DNA from: Lachnospiraceae bacterium
Lineage (GTDB): Bacteria; Bacillota; Clostridia; Lachnospirales; Lachnospiraceae
Assembly (NCBI GenBank): GCA_910575275.1
Contig: CAJTEE010000001.1
Span: forward strand, 682,001 to 746,000
Length of the DNA: 64,000 bases
Reading direction: 5' to 3'
Shown: positions 53,118 to 61,697 of the stretch, in pieces
How the letters are laid out: the number at the start of each line of letters is the position of its first letter
Numbering within the stretch: position 1 is the stretch's first letter
Notes under the pieces: generated by a model
What the model saw: the letters and a program-made list of their open reading frames with translations, nothing else
What the model was told of the DNA's origin: nothing
Database searches by the model: none
Program-made: the position numbers and the translations under genes

Positions 53118-54590
53118 TTAGTGAATCTCCTCCAGCACCTTCAGCAAAAGCGTATAGGCCCTTCCGAGAGATGCGATTTCCAGCCGCTCTCTGGGCGTGT
53201 GCACATCATAATTCCGGATCCCTAAGTTGACCGCCTCCAGCTTCCTTTTCTGTGCCTTGACCTTTCCGACGAACAGCCCCGTCTCAACCTCCGCATGGAT
53301 AATGTTGAGCGGTGGCCTGCTGCCTCTCTCCTTCTCCCAGATGTCCTGGATCTGTGCAGGGAAGCCGGATTCTTTATCGTATTCCCAGGCAGGCGTCCGG
53401 CCCTCATTGTGGTATTCGGTCCCTGTAAGTGCCGCCGCACGGCTCATCCGGCGGATGATCTGGTCATGCTCGTACTCGCTGTTGCTGCGGACCATCGAGA
53501 TCAGCTCGATCCCCTCCTCTGTCTCCTGCACAATGCCAAGATTGCCTGAACATTTTGTCAGCGTCCGCTCGGCATCCAGGTAGTTCTGGAGTCCGTTGGG
53601 GATCAGGTCCAACAGGGCAAGGACAGTCTGTGTGGTCTTTTGGGACCATGCAAATTCCGGCAGCTTCGTCTCACACAGGCTTAACGTCATAAGCGGGTCC
53701 GTCTCCTGGTATTCCCTCTTGACCTCCTCGGAAAGCGATTCAAACGCCTTGAGAGCCGCTTCGGCCTCCTTCTTTGAAAGAACCACGGAGGCCTCGGCCC
53801 AGAACGGGATCACATTCTTTTTGTCCCCGCCCGAAATCGCGGCGAATCTTGCCGTCCCGTTTGGATCCAGGGCACTCACAAGCTCTCCCAGGAGACGGTT
53901 CGCGTTTGCCCGGCCTTTTATGATCTCGATGCCGCTGTGGCCGCTCGTGAGCCCGCCGATTTTAAGAAGGAGTGCCCTTTTATCGCTCTGCTCCTCAACG
54001 GCCTCCTTTTCCCCCCGCACCCGGAAGAAATGCGTTGTGCTTCCGGCGCAGGAAACCAAGATGTTCGTATCCTGGGAATAATCCAGGCCGATGAGGTAGT
54101 CCCCGTCCATCATCGAAGCGTCAAGCGCCTGCGCGCCCTTACAGCCGATCTCCTCCATCGTCGTAAGGATCACCTGGAGAGGCGGATGCGGCGCTTCCTC
54201 GTTATCAAGGATCGCCAGACAGAGTGCAACCGCATTGCCGTCGTCCGCCCCCAGCGAAGTCCCGTTCGCCCGCAGGAATTCCCCGTCGATCACAAGTGGG
54301 ATCGGGTCCTTCTTAAAATCATGCTCCACACCCGGGTTTTTTACGCAGACCATGTCCATATGACCCTGCAAAATGACCTTCGGGCGATCCTCGTAGCCAG
54401 GGGAGGCAGGTTTGTCGATCACCACGTTAAGCGCTGCATCTCGCCGGACCTTTAGTCCCCGCTTTTTCGCAAACTCCACGAGGTAATCGCTGACCGCCTG
54501 TTCGTCGCCGCTGTTTCTTGGAATTCGGGAGATTTCCTCAAAGAAGAAAAATACGTTTTCAGGTTTCAGATCCTTCAATATCCGTTCCAT
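53118..54590 (-). CDS. pepD: Aminoacyl-histidine dipeptidase (PepD, M20C)
   Basis: 490 residues. Metal-site motifs VILQGHMDMVCVK, SLGADDGNAVALCLAILD, TTMEEIGCKGAQAL and GLDYS, and a large dimerisation insert with TSGHSGIEIIKGRANANRLLGELV. Cleaves Xaa-His and other dipeptides. First gene of pepD-abgT, under a consensus promoter with a tandem operator. Confidence 0.95.
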   Translation of the reverse strand: MERILKDLKPENVFFFFEEISRIPRNSGDEQAVSDYLVEFAKKRGLKVRRDAALNVVIDKPASPGYEDRPKVILQGHMDMVCVKNPGVEHDFKKDPIPLVIDGEFLRANGTSLGADDGNAVALCLAILDNEEAPHPPLQVILTTMEEIGCKGAQALDASMMDGDYLIGLDYSQDTNILVSCAGSTTHFFRVRGEKEAVEEQSDKRALLLKIGGLTSGHSGIEIIKGRANANRLLGELVSALDPNGTARFAAISGGDKKNVIPFWAEASVVLSKKEAEAALKAFESLSEEVKREYQETDPLMTLSLCETKLPEFAWSQKTTQTVLALLDLIPNGLQNYLDAERTLTKCSGNLGIVQETEEGIELISMVRSNSEYEHDQIIRRMSRAAALTGTEYHNEGRTPAWEYDKESGFPAQIQDIWEKERGSRPPLNIIHAEVETGLFVGKVKAQKRKLEAVNLGIRNYDVHTPRERLEIASLGRAYTLLLKVLEEIH

Positions 54591-54630
54591 CTCATCCCTC
54601 TCCTTCTGTAAAAAATTGGTTGCAAGCTTG

Positions 54631-54656
54631 CTATAACGTTTTACTACAACGTTTTA
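54631..54656. promoter_or_regulatory. Tandem 13-bp operator-like repeats at the pepD start site
   Basis: CTATAACGTTTTA (54631-54643) and CTACAACGTTTTA (54644-54656) abut exactly and differ at one base, each with an AACGTT core. They begin a few bases downstream of the pepD -10, over the expected transcription start, an ideal repression site. Confidence 0.65.
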
Positions 54657-54659
54657 GAT

Positions 54660-54688
54660 ATTATAATGTTTCTTCCTCCTCCTGTCAA
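54660..54688 (-). promoter_or_regulatory. Perfect consensus promoter of pepD-abgT
   Basis: Minus-strand TTGACA (54683-54688), 17-bp spacer, TATAAT (54660-54665), both exact. Confidence 0.85.
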
Positions 54689-54713
54689 GCAATATCTTTT
54701 TCGACCTGTCCGG

Positions 54714-55526
54714 TCAGAGGGCCTGAATCGTTATTTTATAATTGCCGTCCGCATACTCCGTCTCCAGCCTGTAATTTCCGATCTCAATCACTATGCCGCT
54801 GTCGATCGGATAGAATACTCTCTCCCTGGCATCAAACAGAACAAAATCCTTTAGCAGATGTCCTTCCGCCACGTTCAGAATGCTGCGGATGCAATCATCG
54901 CAAAACAATCTTTTCATCCTGTGGAGGCTTATTATGCCGCTGCCATAGTCTATTTCTGCATATCCTTCCCCCTGCCCCGGGCTCTTAAAAACAGAAAGGC
55001 TCGTCTGGCCGACTTCATCGTAACCAAATGTCATCCACGTCATACCCTCGTATTCGTCTGGGCTGCTTCCTCCTTCATACAGATCCAAAGAATAAAGAAG
55101 CCCCGTATTGGTGCAGACAAGAAACACGCTCGCCGGATAGCTTTCCATGCAGGTACCGCAGCTCTCGGCTGTATTCGGGATATACTCGATAAAACTTTCC
55201 ATGTCTCTGCTATACGCACCGAATACCAGCTCTTGTCTGAGACTCTCCGTAATCTTGTCATATTCATCCTCTGTGGCAGAGGCCATATAGGCGCCAATCC
55301 TGTTCAGAATCTCCTCAACGTTTTTGTTGTTCGCACGGTTTACCCAGAACGTGTTCATTCCCGTAATCAGAATGACAAACGACAGCATTGTGATACAGGT
55401 TGTGAAATTCCAGTACAAAAGCCAGCGCCTGTCCGACTGGCTTAAGTGTTTCTTTTCCCCGGAACACACATCTGTCTCCCAAAATCTCTGCCATGATTCT
55501 TTCATTCTGTTCCATGTTTTCTTCAT
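54714..55526 (-). CDS. Membrane-anchored protein with extracytoplasmic sensor-like domain, function unknown
   Basis: 270 residues. A basic cytosolic N-terminus of about 35 residues is followed by one clear membrane segment (YWNFTTCITMLSFVILITGM). The remaining 200 residues are probably outside the cell. They contain two Cys pairs, ESCGTCMESYP and FCDDCIRSIL, which could form disulfides or bind metal. No signalling output domain is present. Divergent from the XRE regulator gene, with a shared GCTGATAG motif near both promoters, so the two probably work together. Family not recognised. Confidence 0.7.
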   Translation of the reverse strand: MKKTWNRMKESWQRFWETDVCSGEKKHLSQSDRRWLLYWNFTTCITMLSFVILITGMNTFWVNRANNKNVEEILNRIGAYMASATEDEYDKITESLRQELVFGAYSRDMESFIEYIPNTAESCGTCMESYPASVFLVCTNTGLLYSLDLYEGGSSPDEYEGMTWMTFGYDEVGQTSLSVFKSPGQGEGYAEIDYGSGIISLHRMKRLFCDDCIRSILNVAEGHLLKDFVLFDARERVFYPIDSGIVIEIGNYRLETEYADGNYKITIQAL

Positions 55527-55565
55527 ATTGTTTCCTCCGTCTGTGTTTATATTCTATCAGCTAAT

Positions 55566-55594
55566 ATTATATAGTCTTTTAGGAGCTGTTACAA
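55566..55594 (-). promoter_or_regulatory. Promoter of the sensor-like membrane protein gene
   Basis: Minus-strand TTGTAA (55589-55594), 17-bp spacer, TATAAT (55566-55571). Confidence 0.7.
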
Positions 55595-55663
55595 TCACGA
55601 TTCATGGTATAGTCTAAAAGTGAATAAAATAAATGCTGATAGCTTATAATTTAGGTGAGGAGT

Positions 55664-55993
55664 ATGAAAAGAAAAGGATTAGGCGGACGGATCAATACGG
55701 CGAGAAAATGCAGGGGACTTACAGCAGAAAAGCTTTCAGAATTGTGCAACATCAACGCAACCTATCTAAGACAGATCGAGGGCGGCATGAAAATGCCCAG
55801 TCTGCCCGTATTTATAAACATATGCAACGCGTTGAAAATTTCCCCGGACTATCTTCTTCAGGATGCTTTGGAATCAAATGAAGTCACCAAAATCAGAGAA
55901 TTGGCCGAGCTTTGGGAGAGAGCGTCTCCCAGCCAGCAAAAGATCGCCGCCATTATGATTCAGGCAGTCTTGGAGTACAGGGAGAATTCGTAA
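55664..55993 (+). CDS. XRE family helix-turn-helix regulator
   Basis: 109 residues from ATG 55664 (AGGTGA upstream; a GTG three codons earlier also opens the frame). HTH_3 domain GGRINTARKCRGLTAEKLSEL through INATYLRQIEGGMKMPSLPVFINICNALKISPDYLL. A short C-terminal tail could mediate dimerisation. A TATAAT lies about 17 bp before the start, in a gap shared with the divergent membrane protein. Confidence 0.88.
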   Translation: MKRKGLGGRINTARKCRGLTAEKLSELCNINATYLRQIEGGMKMPSLPVFINICNALKISPDYLLQDALESNEVTKIRELAELWERASPSQQKIAAIMIQAVLEYRENS

Positions 55994-56055
55994 CGGTTCC
56001 GATCCGAATCTATTTGCTTTTTCTCTCTGTTTCGCTTATACTTTTCATAATGGCA

Positions 56056-56093
56056 GCCACGCCGTAGCCTGTTTTTCCAGGCTTTTGCGTGGC
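56056..56093 (+). terminator. Hairpin between the XRE and LacI genes
   Basis: GCCACGC (56056-56062) pairs with GCGTGGC (56087-56093) and AGCCTG pairs with CAGGCT inside it. AATTTTC follows, a weak U-tract; probably ends the XRE transcript. Confidence 0.55.
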
Positions 56094-56114
56094 AATTTTC
56101 AGAGGTGATGCTAG

Positions 56115-57179
56115 ATGTCTACATTAAAAGAAATCGCCGGCCTCTCGGGCTATGCAGTCAGTACGGTTTCTGTCGTTCTCGGCGGGAAAGCCGCACAGCG
56201 CGGGATTCCGGAGGCGACGCAGAAAAAAATTCTCGAAGCCGCCTCACGGTTAAATTATAAGCCGAATATAGCGGCCCGCGCCCTGCGCGACCATGACAAC
56301 CAGGGGATGATCCTGATTGCTCTTTTCTGGTCCCAGGACTTCCGTGCACCGATGATGCTGCGCTTTTTAAAAGGTCTGCGCCAGAACATAGAATCACGTT
56401 CCAGTGGACGTGATGTTAAATTTGTCATCAATTTTTACGATAATGACAGGCTCTGTGAGGAGCCCGGGCTGCAGAGCGCGAGCTATTACCACGCTGCCAT
56501 CATCTGTAATGCCTCGCAGAAGGATATGGACTTTCTGGAGGAGGCCAGGCTTTCGGTCCCGACCGTCCTGTACAATCGTTCCAGCGCCAGATATAACTCG
56601 GTCGTCGTGGAGGATTCCCAGTTCGGTGAGATCGCGGCCAGGGCCTTTGCCTCCCACAAACGCCGTTCCACACAGGTCATTACCTCGCTGGCCGCGTTTG
56701 CCGGCATGGAAACCCGACGGACGGTCTTTGCGCAGACGGCCAAGCGCCTCGGCATGGAGCTGCGGGAGACGCTTCTGTGTGAAAATTCCATGGCCGGAGG
56801 CTACGAGGCGGCCATGCGCCTGCTTCCCGTGGAGACTCTCCCGGAGAGCCTGTTCTGCGGCTCCGATGCGATCGCCTTAGGCGTGCTGCGTGCTCTTTAT
56901 GAAAAAAAAGTCTCCATTCCGGGGCAGGTGGAGCTGATTGCCGTCGGAAACGGAGACAAGGAACAGGAGATCTATGCGGTTCCCAGCCTCTCCGTTGTCG
57001 CCCTGCCGATGGAGCAGATGGCCTCCCGCTGCCTGGATCGCTTGTTAGAGATCCTGGCAGCTCCGTTCGCACCGGTCACACAAGAAAGGCTGAAAATCAA
57101 ATACGTTCCGCGGGAGAGCTGCGGGCCTATCTTCGTCTCTCAAATTCCTTCCGGAACGCAGACAGATCCTGCCCTTTAA
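56115..57179 (+). CDS. LacI family regulator
   Basis: 354 residues from ATG 56115 (GAGGTGA). Helix-turn-helix STLKEIAGLSGYAVSTVSVVLGGKAAQRGIPEATQKKILEA, with a short insertion compared with typical LacI. The sensor domain has LFCGSDAIALGVLRALYEKK and VELIAVGNGDKEQEIYAVPS. Its 3' end overlaps the convergent VWA gene by 53 bp. Target unknown: the AACGTT tandem at pepD and the VWA operon are the nearest candidates. Confidence 0.9.
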   Translation: MSTLKEIAGLSGYAVSTVSVVLGGKAAQRGIPEATQKKILEAASRLNYKPNIAARALRDHDNQGMILIALFWSQDFRAPMMLRFLKGLRQNIESRSSGRDVKFVINFYDNDRLCEEPGLQSASYYHAAIICNASQKDMDFLEEARLSVPTVLYNRSSARYNSVVVEDSQFGEIAARAFASHKRRSTQVITSLAAFAGMETRRTVFAQTAKRLGMELRETLLCENSMAGGYEAAMRLLPVETLPESLFCGSDAIALGVLRALYEKKVSIPGQVELIAVGNGDKEQEIYAVPSLSVVALPMEQMASRCLDRLLEILAAPFAPVTQERLKIKYVPRESCGPIFVSQIPSGTQTDPAL

Positions 57180-58326
57180 ACGCCCTTTCGAGAAGCTCGG
57201 GCAGCATCTGTGGGCTGCAGGCAAAGCAGGGAATCCCCATTCCCGCAATCCGCTGCGCCATCTGTGCGTCATAGTACGGCTTTCCGCCGTCGACTACAGC
57301 AAGGAGGCAGACCATCGTAACGCCGGACTCCTTCATATTCTGAAGCCGTCTGGCAAAGGCCGCCCGGTTCCCGCCCTCCATCAGATCCGAGATCAAAAAA
57401 AACAGCGTCTTGGAGGGGGTCTCTATGAGTGTCTCACAGTACGCCACCGACTGATCAATGTTCGTGCCGCCGCCGAGCTGAAAGCCAAACAGAAGATCCA
57501 CCGGGTCGCTGCAGCTTTCTGTCAGGTCCACAATGCTTGTATCGAAGGCAACCACATGCGTGCGCAGGCTGTTCATACTCGCAAGGATACAGCTCATAAT
57601 GGAGGAATAGATGATCGACTCTCCCATAGATCCGCTCTGATCAATGTCCAGGATCACTTTCCACTTATTTGCTGCCGTTGTGCTGGTTCTGTCGAAAAAG
57701 TAAAAATGCTCCGGCACGATGGTTTTAAGCTTTGGGCTGTAGTGCTTTAAATTGCGCGATATCGTGCTTTTATAATCCAGGGCGGATGCTGACGGGATCG
57801 GGGAATGCCGCCTTTTATTGACCGCCGCGGTCACGGCCCGTCGGATGTCCTGCTCCAACAGCTTATTGACCTCATCCACGATCTTTTTGATAAACGCCCT
57901 GACGCTCTCCTTGGAACGCTTGGGGATCTGCTCCTTTAAAAGGAGGATCGTCGATGCCAGGCCTATGTCGGGCTCTAAGTTTTCCAGAAGCTCCGGCTCA
58001 AAAATCAACTGCTTCAGCCCGCATCTGGTCATGGCGTCCCCCTGGATCACTGTCACCAATTCCTTGTCGAACAGGCTCCTCACGTCTCCAAGCCAGCGGG
58101 TAATCGTCGGATTCGACGGTCCTTTTCCCGCCCCGCCTCCTGTCTGGAGGCCGAATCCCCCGCTCTCCACACGATTGTAGATCGCCGCCAGCGCCTGATC
58201 CATCAAATCCATGTCTCCGACCGGCTCTTTTCCTCCCATTTCAGAAAACCGGGCCTGGCTTTCCTGTCCGAGAATGAGTCTCCACCGGCTAAGCCGCCTC
58301 TCCAGATTCAATATTTCTGTATGCAT
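57127..58326 (-). CDS. VWA-domain protein of the MoxR/DUF5682 cluster
   Basis: 399 residues. The N-terminal half is helical and charged. A von Willebrand A domain starts near residue 220 with the MIDAS motif DIDQSGSMGES (DxSxS), and the later FLISDLMEGGNR supplies the distal Asp. Such proteins partner MoxR AAA+ ATPases as substrate or metal-dependent adaptors. Last gene of the operon, 12 bp after the DUF5682 gene. No signal peptide, so cytosolic. Confidence 0.9.
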   Translation of the reverse strand: MHTEILNLERRLSRWRLILGQESQARFSEMGGKEPVGDMDLMDQALAAIYNRVESGGFGLQTGGGAGKGPSNPTITRWLGDVRSLFDKELVTVIQGDAMTRCGLKQLIFEPELLENLEPDIGLASTILLLKEQIPKRSKESVRAFIKKIVDEVNKLLEQDIRRAVTAAVNKRRHSPIPSASALDYKSTISRNLKHYSPKLKTIVPEHFYFFDRTSTTAANKWKVILDIDQSGSMGESIIYSSIMSCILASMNSLRTHVVAFDTSIVDLTESCSDPVDLLFGFQLGGGTNIDQSVAYCETLIETPSKTLFFLISDLMEGGNRAAFARRLQNMKESGVTMVCLLAVVDGGKPYYDAQMAQRIAGMGIPCFACSPQMLPELLERAFKGQDLSAFRKEFERRR

Positions 58327-58338
58327 TTTGACCTCTTT

Positions 58339-60612
58339 TCAAATATCAAAATCAAAATCTTCCAGGCTCTCCAAAAGCTTGTTTTCCTCCTCGTTCACCG
58401 CCGCGTTGACCGTCTCGCTGACCTGCTGCCCGTTGAGGCCCCAGATCTCACCGAGATTTTCTGCGATCCCATCCTTTTCCATTGCCGAAAAATCCGCAAA
58501 CGCCCGCCGCAGAAACACAAGCGCCCGCTTGAACTCCTCGTCATCAAGCGTATCCAGATATTCATCGAGGCTTTGCCAGAGCGAAAGCCTGGCAATCAGT
58601 CCATAGCGGTTTTTCATCGCAAGACCCTCAAACCAGCCGGCTCCAAGATCGGCCGGCACGCCCTTCGACAGGCGGCGGCTGACTTCCTTCCCCAGCCTTT
58701 CGGCGTCAAACAGCCCCCGTTCCAAAAGAACCGCTGCCGCAAAGCCGGAGAGCTTTGTGTTTAAGTCATCCCGCTCTGCCGTCTCCTCAAGCGCCGAAAG
58801 CCACGCTTCCCCGTCCACAAAGTCATGGGCCAGTGAGATACGGTTTAAGCTCTCCATCGCTTCCAGGATCCCCCTTCCCGCTTGGTCGTCACAGGAGCAG
58901 GCGCCGGTTACGATCAGGCAGGCACGGTAAAAGATCTGTGTAAGAATCGGCTTTAGCGGAGCAGGGTCCAGCCTCCGGACCGTCCCGTACCGGATCACCG
59001 CCGAGAGCCGGCCCGCCGTCTCTGCGAGCTCCTCTAACGAAGCGGCATCCACCGCCATCGCCTGCAGTGCTCTTGTCGCATCCTGTACGGCTTTTTCCAT
59101 GCCGCAGCAAAAGGAGTCCTCGATCACCTTGGCGATCTCCCCCATCGAACCGGCCTGCTCTACCTGCTCCTTCATGGCAAAAGAAGCGGCCTGCGCCACC
59201 GTGTCTCCCTTAAGCGCGGCCTCCACCAACTCGATTTCTGCCTCGGGCGTCCATCTTGCGATCCATTTTTCCGCCCATGTCGCGTTATCCTGACTGACCG
59301 CCTGCGGTTTTGCAAAGCCGATTCCAAGGACCCGAAGCCGATGAAGGAAAAAGGAGCGGGAAAGATCCAAAAATGCGGCGCGCTCGGTCTTCACGTTTCG
59401 GTTTTCACGCAGATCCAGAGAAAGCTCCTGGGCAGTAAGATCCCGGTAGCGCTCCAGCCTAAGTTCCTTCACCTGCCGGTAAAAATCCTCCTGAATGCTG
59501 GTTTTGCTCACTCCCTCCGGCAGCTCTCCGATCCTGGTTCCGATTTCCGTATCCGCCACGGCGAGGCTGACTGCCACGAAGCTTCCGCCGCCCATAAGGG
59601 TCACGGCCGCGTCTCTCAAATCGCAAAGAGCCGGCCGACGGCCGCCCGAAAGCCTTGCAAGAGACTCCGCCAGCCGGACGGCCTCGATCGTCTCGGAAGT
59701 GGACACCGGATTCCCGTTCGTCCGCTGCCAGCCGGCGATTCTCGAAAGGTAGCTGTAGGCGGCCAGAAACGGCTCCTTCGCACAATAGCCCTCCCAGAGA
59801 AGCTCATAATAGGCGGGCGCTTTATTGCCCGCACCGTATCCCGCTCTCGTCGAAAGCCTGTAATAGGAGTACGGCATGAGCGTATGGTTTGCCGGTATGC
59901 ACGGCAGCGCGGCAAGCTCTGCATCCGTCATCGGGCCGTCCTGACCCTCCTTCGTCCGCCAGCCCTTCAAGCCCTCCACGTGATAGGCCCCCGTGACTAC
60001 GGCGATCTCCTCCGGCGCGAACCCCTGCCTGACCGCCTCAAAAATCTGCCGCCTCATATAAGCCTCGCGCACCAGGGTCTCGGCCCAGTCGGCATCCCTT
60101 CCCGCCGTCAGCTCCCTAAGCCGCGCCCCGAATTCTGCGGCGCCTTTTTGATAACCAAGGACACTGTCCGTATGTTCCATGACCCGCTCCCAAAAGGTCT
60201 CATGGCCGCCTGTGCCGGCCTGTTGATCCAGTTTTCCATAAACGTAGCTTCGGCCTTCCTCCCCTTTTTCTACGTTCGCCATTCCCTGCGGCAGCGAGAG
60301 GAAAACCTCGGAGGGCAGGTCCATAAAACGGCATTCCGTTCCAGTTTCATGGCACCACAAAATAGCCTGGTACTCCGGAGAATACACGGCAAACGGATAC
60401 AGGATCGTTTTCACCGGTGCCTCCCTTGTGTAGGCCAGGATGGCAACCGGTGGCTTTGTCTCTGGCAGGACGAGATCGGCGAGCCGGTCATTTAAGTCAC
60501 TCGGCCCCTCTATCAGGACCAGGCGGGGATGCGTTTCTGAAAGGAACTCTCTCAGATAAAACGCCCCCGCCGGAGACAGATGACGGATCCCAAAGAAATG
60601 TGGCTCTCCCAT
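58339..60612 (-). CDS. DUF5682 family protein
   Basis: 757 residues. The N-terminal region FFGIRHLSPAGAFYLREFL, LVLIEGPSDLND, ECRFMDLP and AVVTGAYHVEGLKGW looks like the TraB/EreA/ChaN-type hydrolase fold (His and Glu motifs), which is my inference. The long C-terminal part is helical and repeat-like. DUF5682 proteins occur with MoxR and VWA proteins; their biochemical role is unestablished. Its start overlaps the moxR stop (TGATG). Confidence 0.85.
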   Translation of the reverse strand: MGEPHFFGIRHLSPAGAFYLREFLSETHPRLVLIEGPSDLNDRLADLVLPETKPPVAILAYTREAPVKTILYPFAVYSPEYQAILWCHETGTECRFMDLPSEVFLSLPQGMANVEKGEEGRSYVYGKLDQQAGTGGHETFWERVMEHTDSVLGYQKGAAEFGARLRELTAGRDADWAETLVREAYMRRQIFEAVRQGFAPEEIAVVTGAYHVEGLKGWRTKEGQDGPMTDAELAALPCIPANHTLMPYSYYRLSTRAGYGAGNKAPAYYELLWEGYCAKEPFLAAYSYLSRIAGWQRTNGNPVSTSETIEAVRLAESLARLSGGRRPALCDLRDAAVTLMGGGSFVAVSLAVADTEIGTRIGELPEGVSKTSIQEDFYRQVKELRLERYRDLTAQELSLDLRENRNVKTERAAFLDLSRSFFLHRLRVLGIGFAKPQAVSQDNATWAEKWIARWTPEAEIELVEAALKGDTVAQAASFAMKEQVEQAGSMGEIAKVIEDSFCCGMEKAVQDATRALQAMAVDAASLEELAETAGRLSAVIRYGTVRRLDPAPLKPILTQIFYRACLIVTGACSCDDQAGRGILEAMESLNRISLAHDFVDGEAWLSALEETAERDDLNTKLSGFAAAVLLERGLFDAERLGKEVSRRLSKGVPADLGAGWFEGLAMKNRYGLIARLSLWQSLDEYLDTLDDEEFKRALVFLRRAFADFSAMEKDGIAENLGEIWGLNGQQVSETVNAAVNEEENKLLESLEDFDFDI

Positions 60613-61697
60613 CAGCGGTTCAACTCCTTGCAGGCTCCGTACAGCCCGGCCCAGCGGCTGCCTCGTTTTTTCATCACGTTATCAAGATATTCCTTCCAGG
60701 CAACCAGATCCTTTTCCTCCTCCTTCACCACGGCCCCCTGCAAGCCCGCAGCCAAGTCCTCGTCCGTAATACTTCCGTCTCCAAAGCTTCCGGAAAGCGC
60801 CATGCTGTTGCAGAGAAGGGAAATCGCCTCGGCCGTGGACAATACCCCTCCCGGCGTCTTTACCTTCTGGCTTTTGTCCAGCGTCTCCCCTCTCCGCAGC
60901 TCTCTGAAAATCGTGCAGACCTTTTCGATCGTCTCTTTCTCCGGGAGCGCCGCATGCAGATCCAGATTCCCCGCAAGCTGCTCCACTCTCGTCCTCACGA
61001 TCTCCATCTCCGTATTGAGATCGGCCGGTGCCGGAAGGACAACGATATTGAACCGCCGCTTCAAGGCCGCCGACATCTCGTTGACGCCCTTATCCCGGGT
61101 ATTGGCCGTCGCGATCACCGAAAAGCCCTTCCGGGCCGCCACCTCCATGGAAAGTTCAGGCACGGAGATCCGCTTCTCTGACAGGATCGAAATCAGCGCA
61201 TCCTGTACCTCGGAAGCACAGCGGGAGATCTCCTCTAAGCGCGCGATCGTCCCGGTCTCCATGGCGTGAAAAACCGGGCTTTTTAGCATCGCCTCCTGCG
61301 AGGGCCCGCTCGCGATCAGCATGGCGTAATTCCACGAATAACGAATCTGCTCCTCGGTTGTCCCGGCCGTTCCCTGTATGACCTTTGTGGAATCCCCGTT
61401 GATCGCCGCTGCCAGATGCTCGGAAAGCCAGCTCTTTGCAGTGCCGGGTTCCCCGATTAAGAGCAGGGCCCGGTCCGTGACGAGCGTCGCGATGGCGATC
61501 TCCACGAGCCGCTCGTGCCCGATATACTTCGGTGTGATCACCGTGTTTCCCGCTTTTCCGCCGCAGATATAGGTGCGTACCGAGCGCGGCGACATGCGCC
61601 AGCCGGCCGGAACCGCATCCCTTTCTGCGGCGATCAATGCCTCGATCTCGTTCTGAAACAGCTGCTCCGCCGGCAGCCGCAATACCTGCTCGCTCAT
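60612..61697 (-). CDS. MoxR-type AAA+ ATPase
   Basis: 361 residues. Walker A LLIGEPGTAKSWLSE near residue 100, Walker B-type region around ARLEEISRCASEVQDALISILSEK, sensor 1 SVIATANTRDKG and an arginine finger in AALKRRFNIVVLP. MoxR ATPases remodel or insert cofactors into partner proteins, usually with VWA proteins. Start ATG overlaps the upstream stop (ATGA) after GGGGGAG, so the genes are tightly coupled. Confidence 0.93.
   Translation of the reverse strand: MSEQVLRLPAEQLFQNEIEALIAAERDAVPAGWRMSPRSVRTYICGGKAGNTVITPKYIGHERLVEIAIATLVTDRALLLIGEPGTAKSWLSEHLAAAINGDSTKVIQGTAGTTEEQIRYSWNYAMLIASGPSQEAMLKSPVFHAMETGTIARLEEISRCASEVQDALISILSEKRISVPELSMEVAARKGFSVIATANTRDKGVNEMSAALKRRFNIVVLPAPADLNTEMEIVRTRVEQLAGNLDLHAALPEKETIEKVCTIFRELRRGETLDKSQKVKTPGGVLSTAEAISLLCNSMALSGSFGDGSITDEDLAAGLQGAVVKEEEKDLVAWKEYLDNVMKKRGSRWAGLYGACKELNR

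Noticed and set aside
59341-60495. A 384-codon plus-strand open frame opposite the DUF5682 gene
   Set aside because: It is antisense to a well-supported gene; length reflects GC-rich codon use and the sequence is low-complexity basic.
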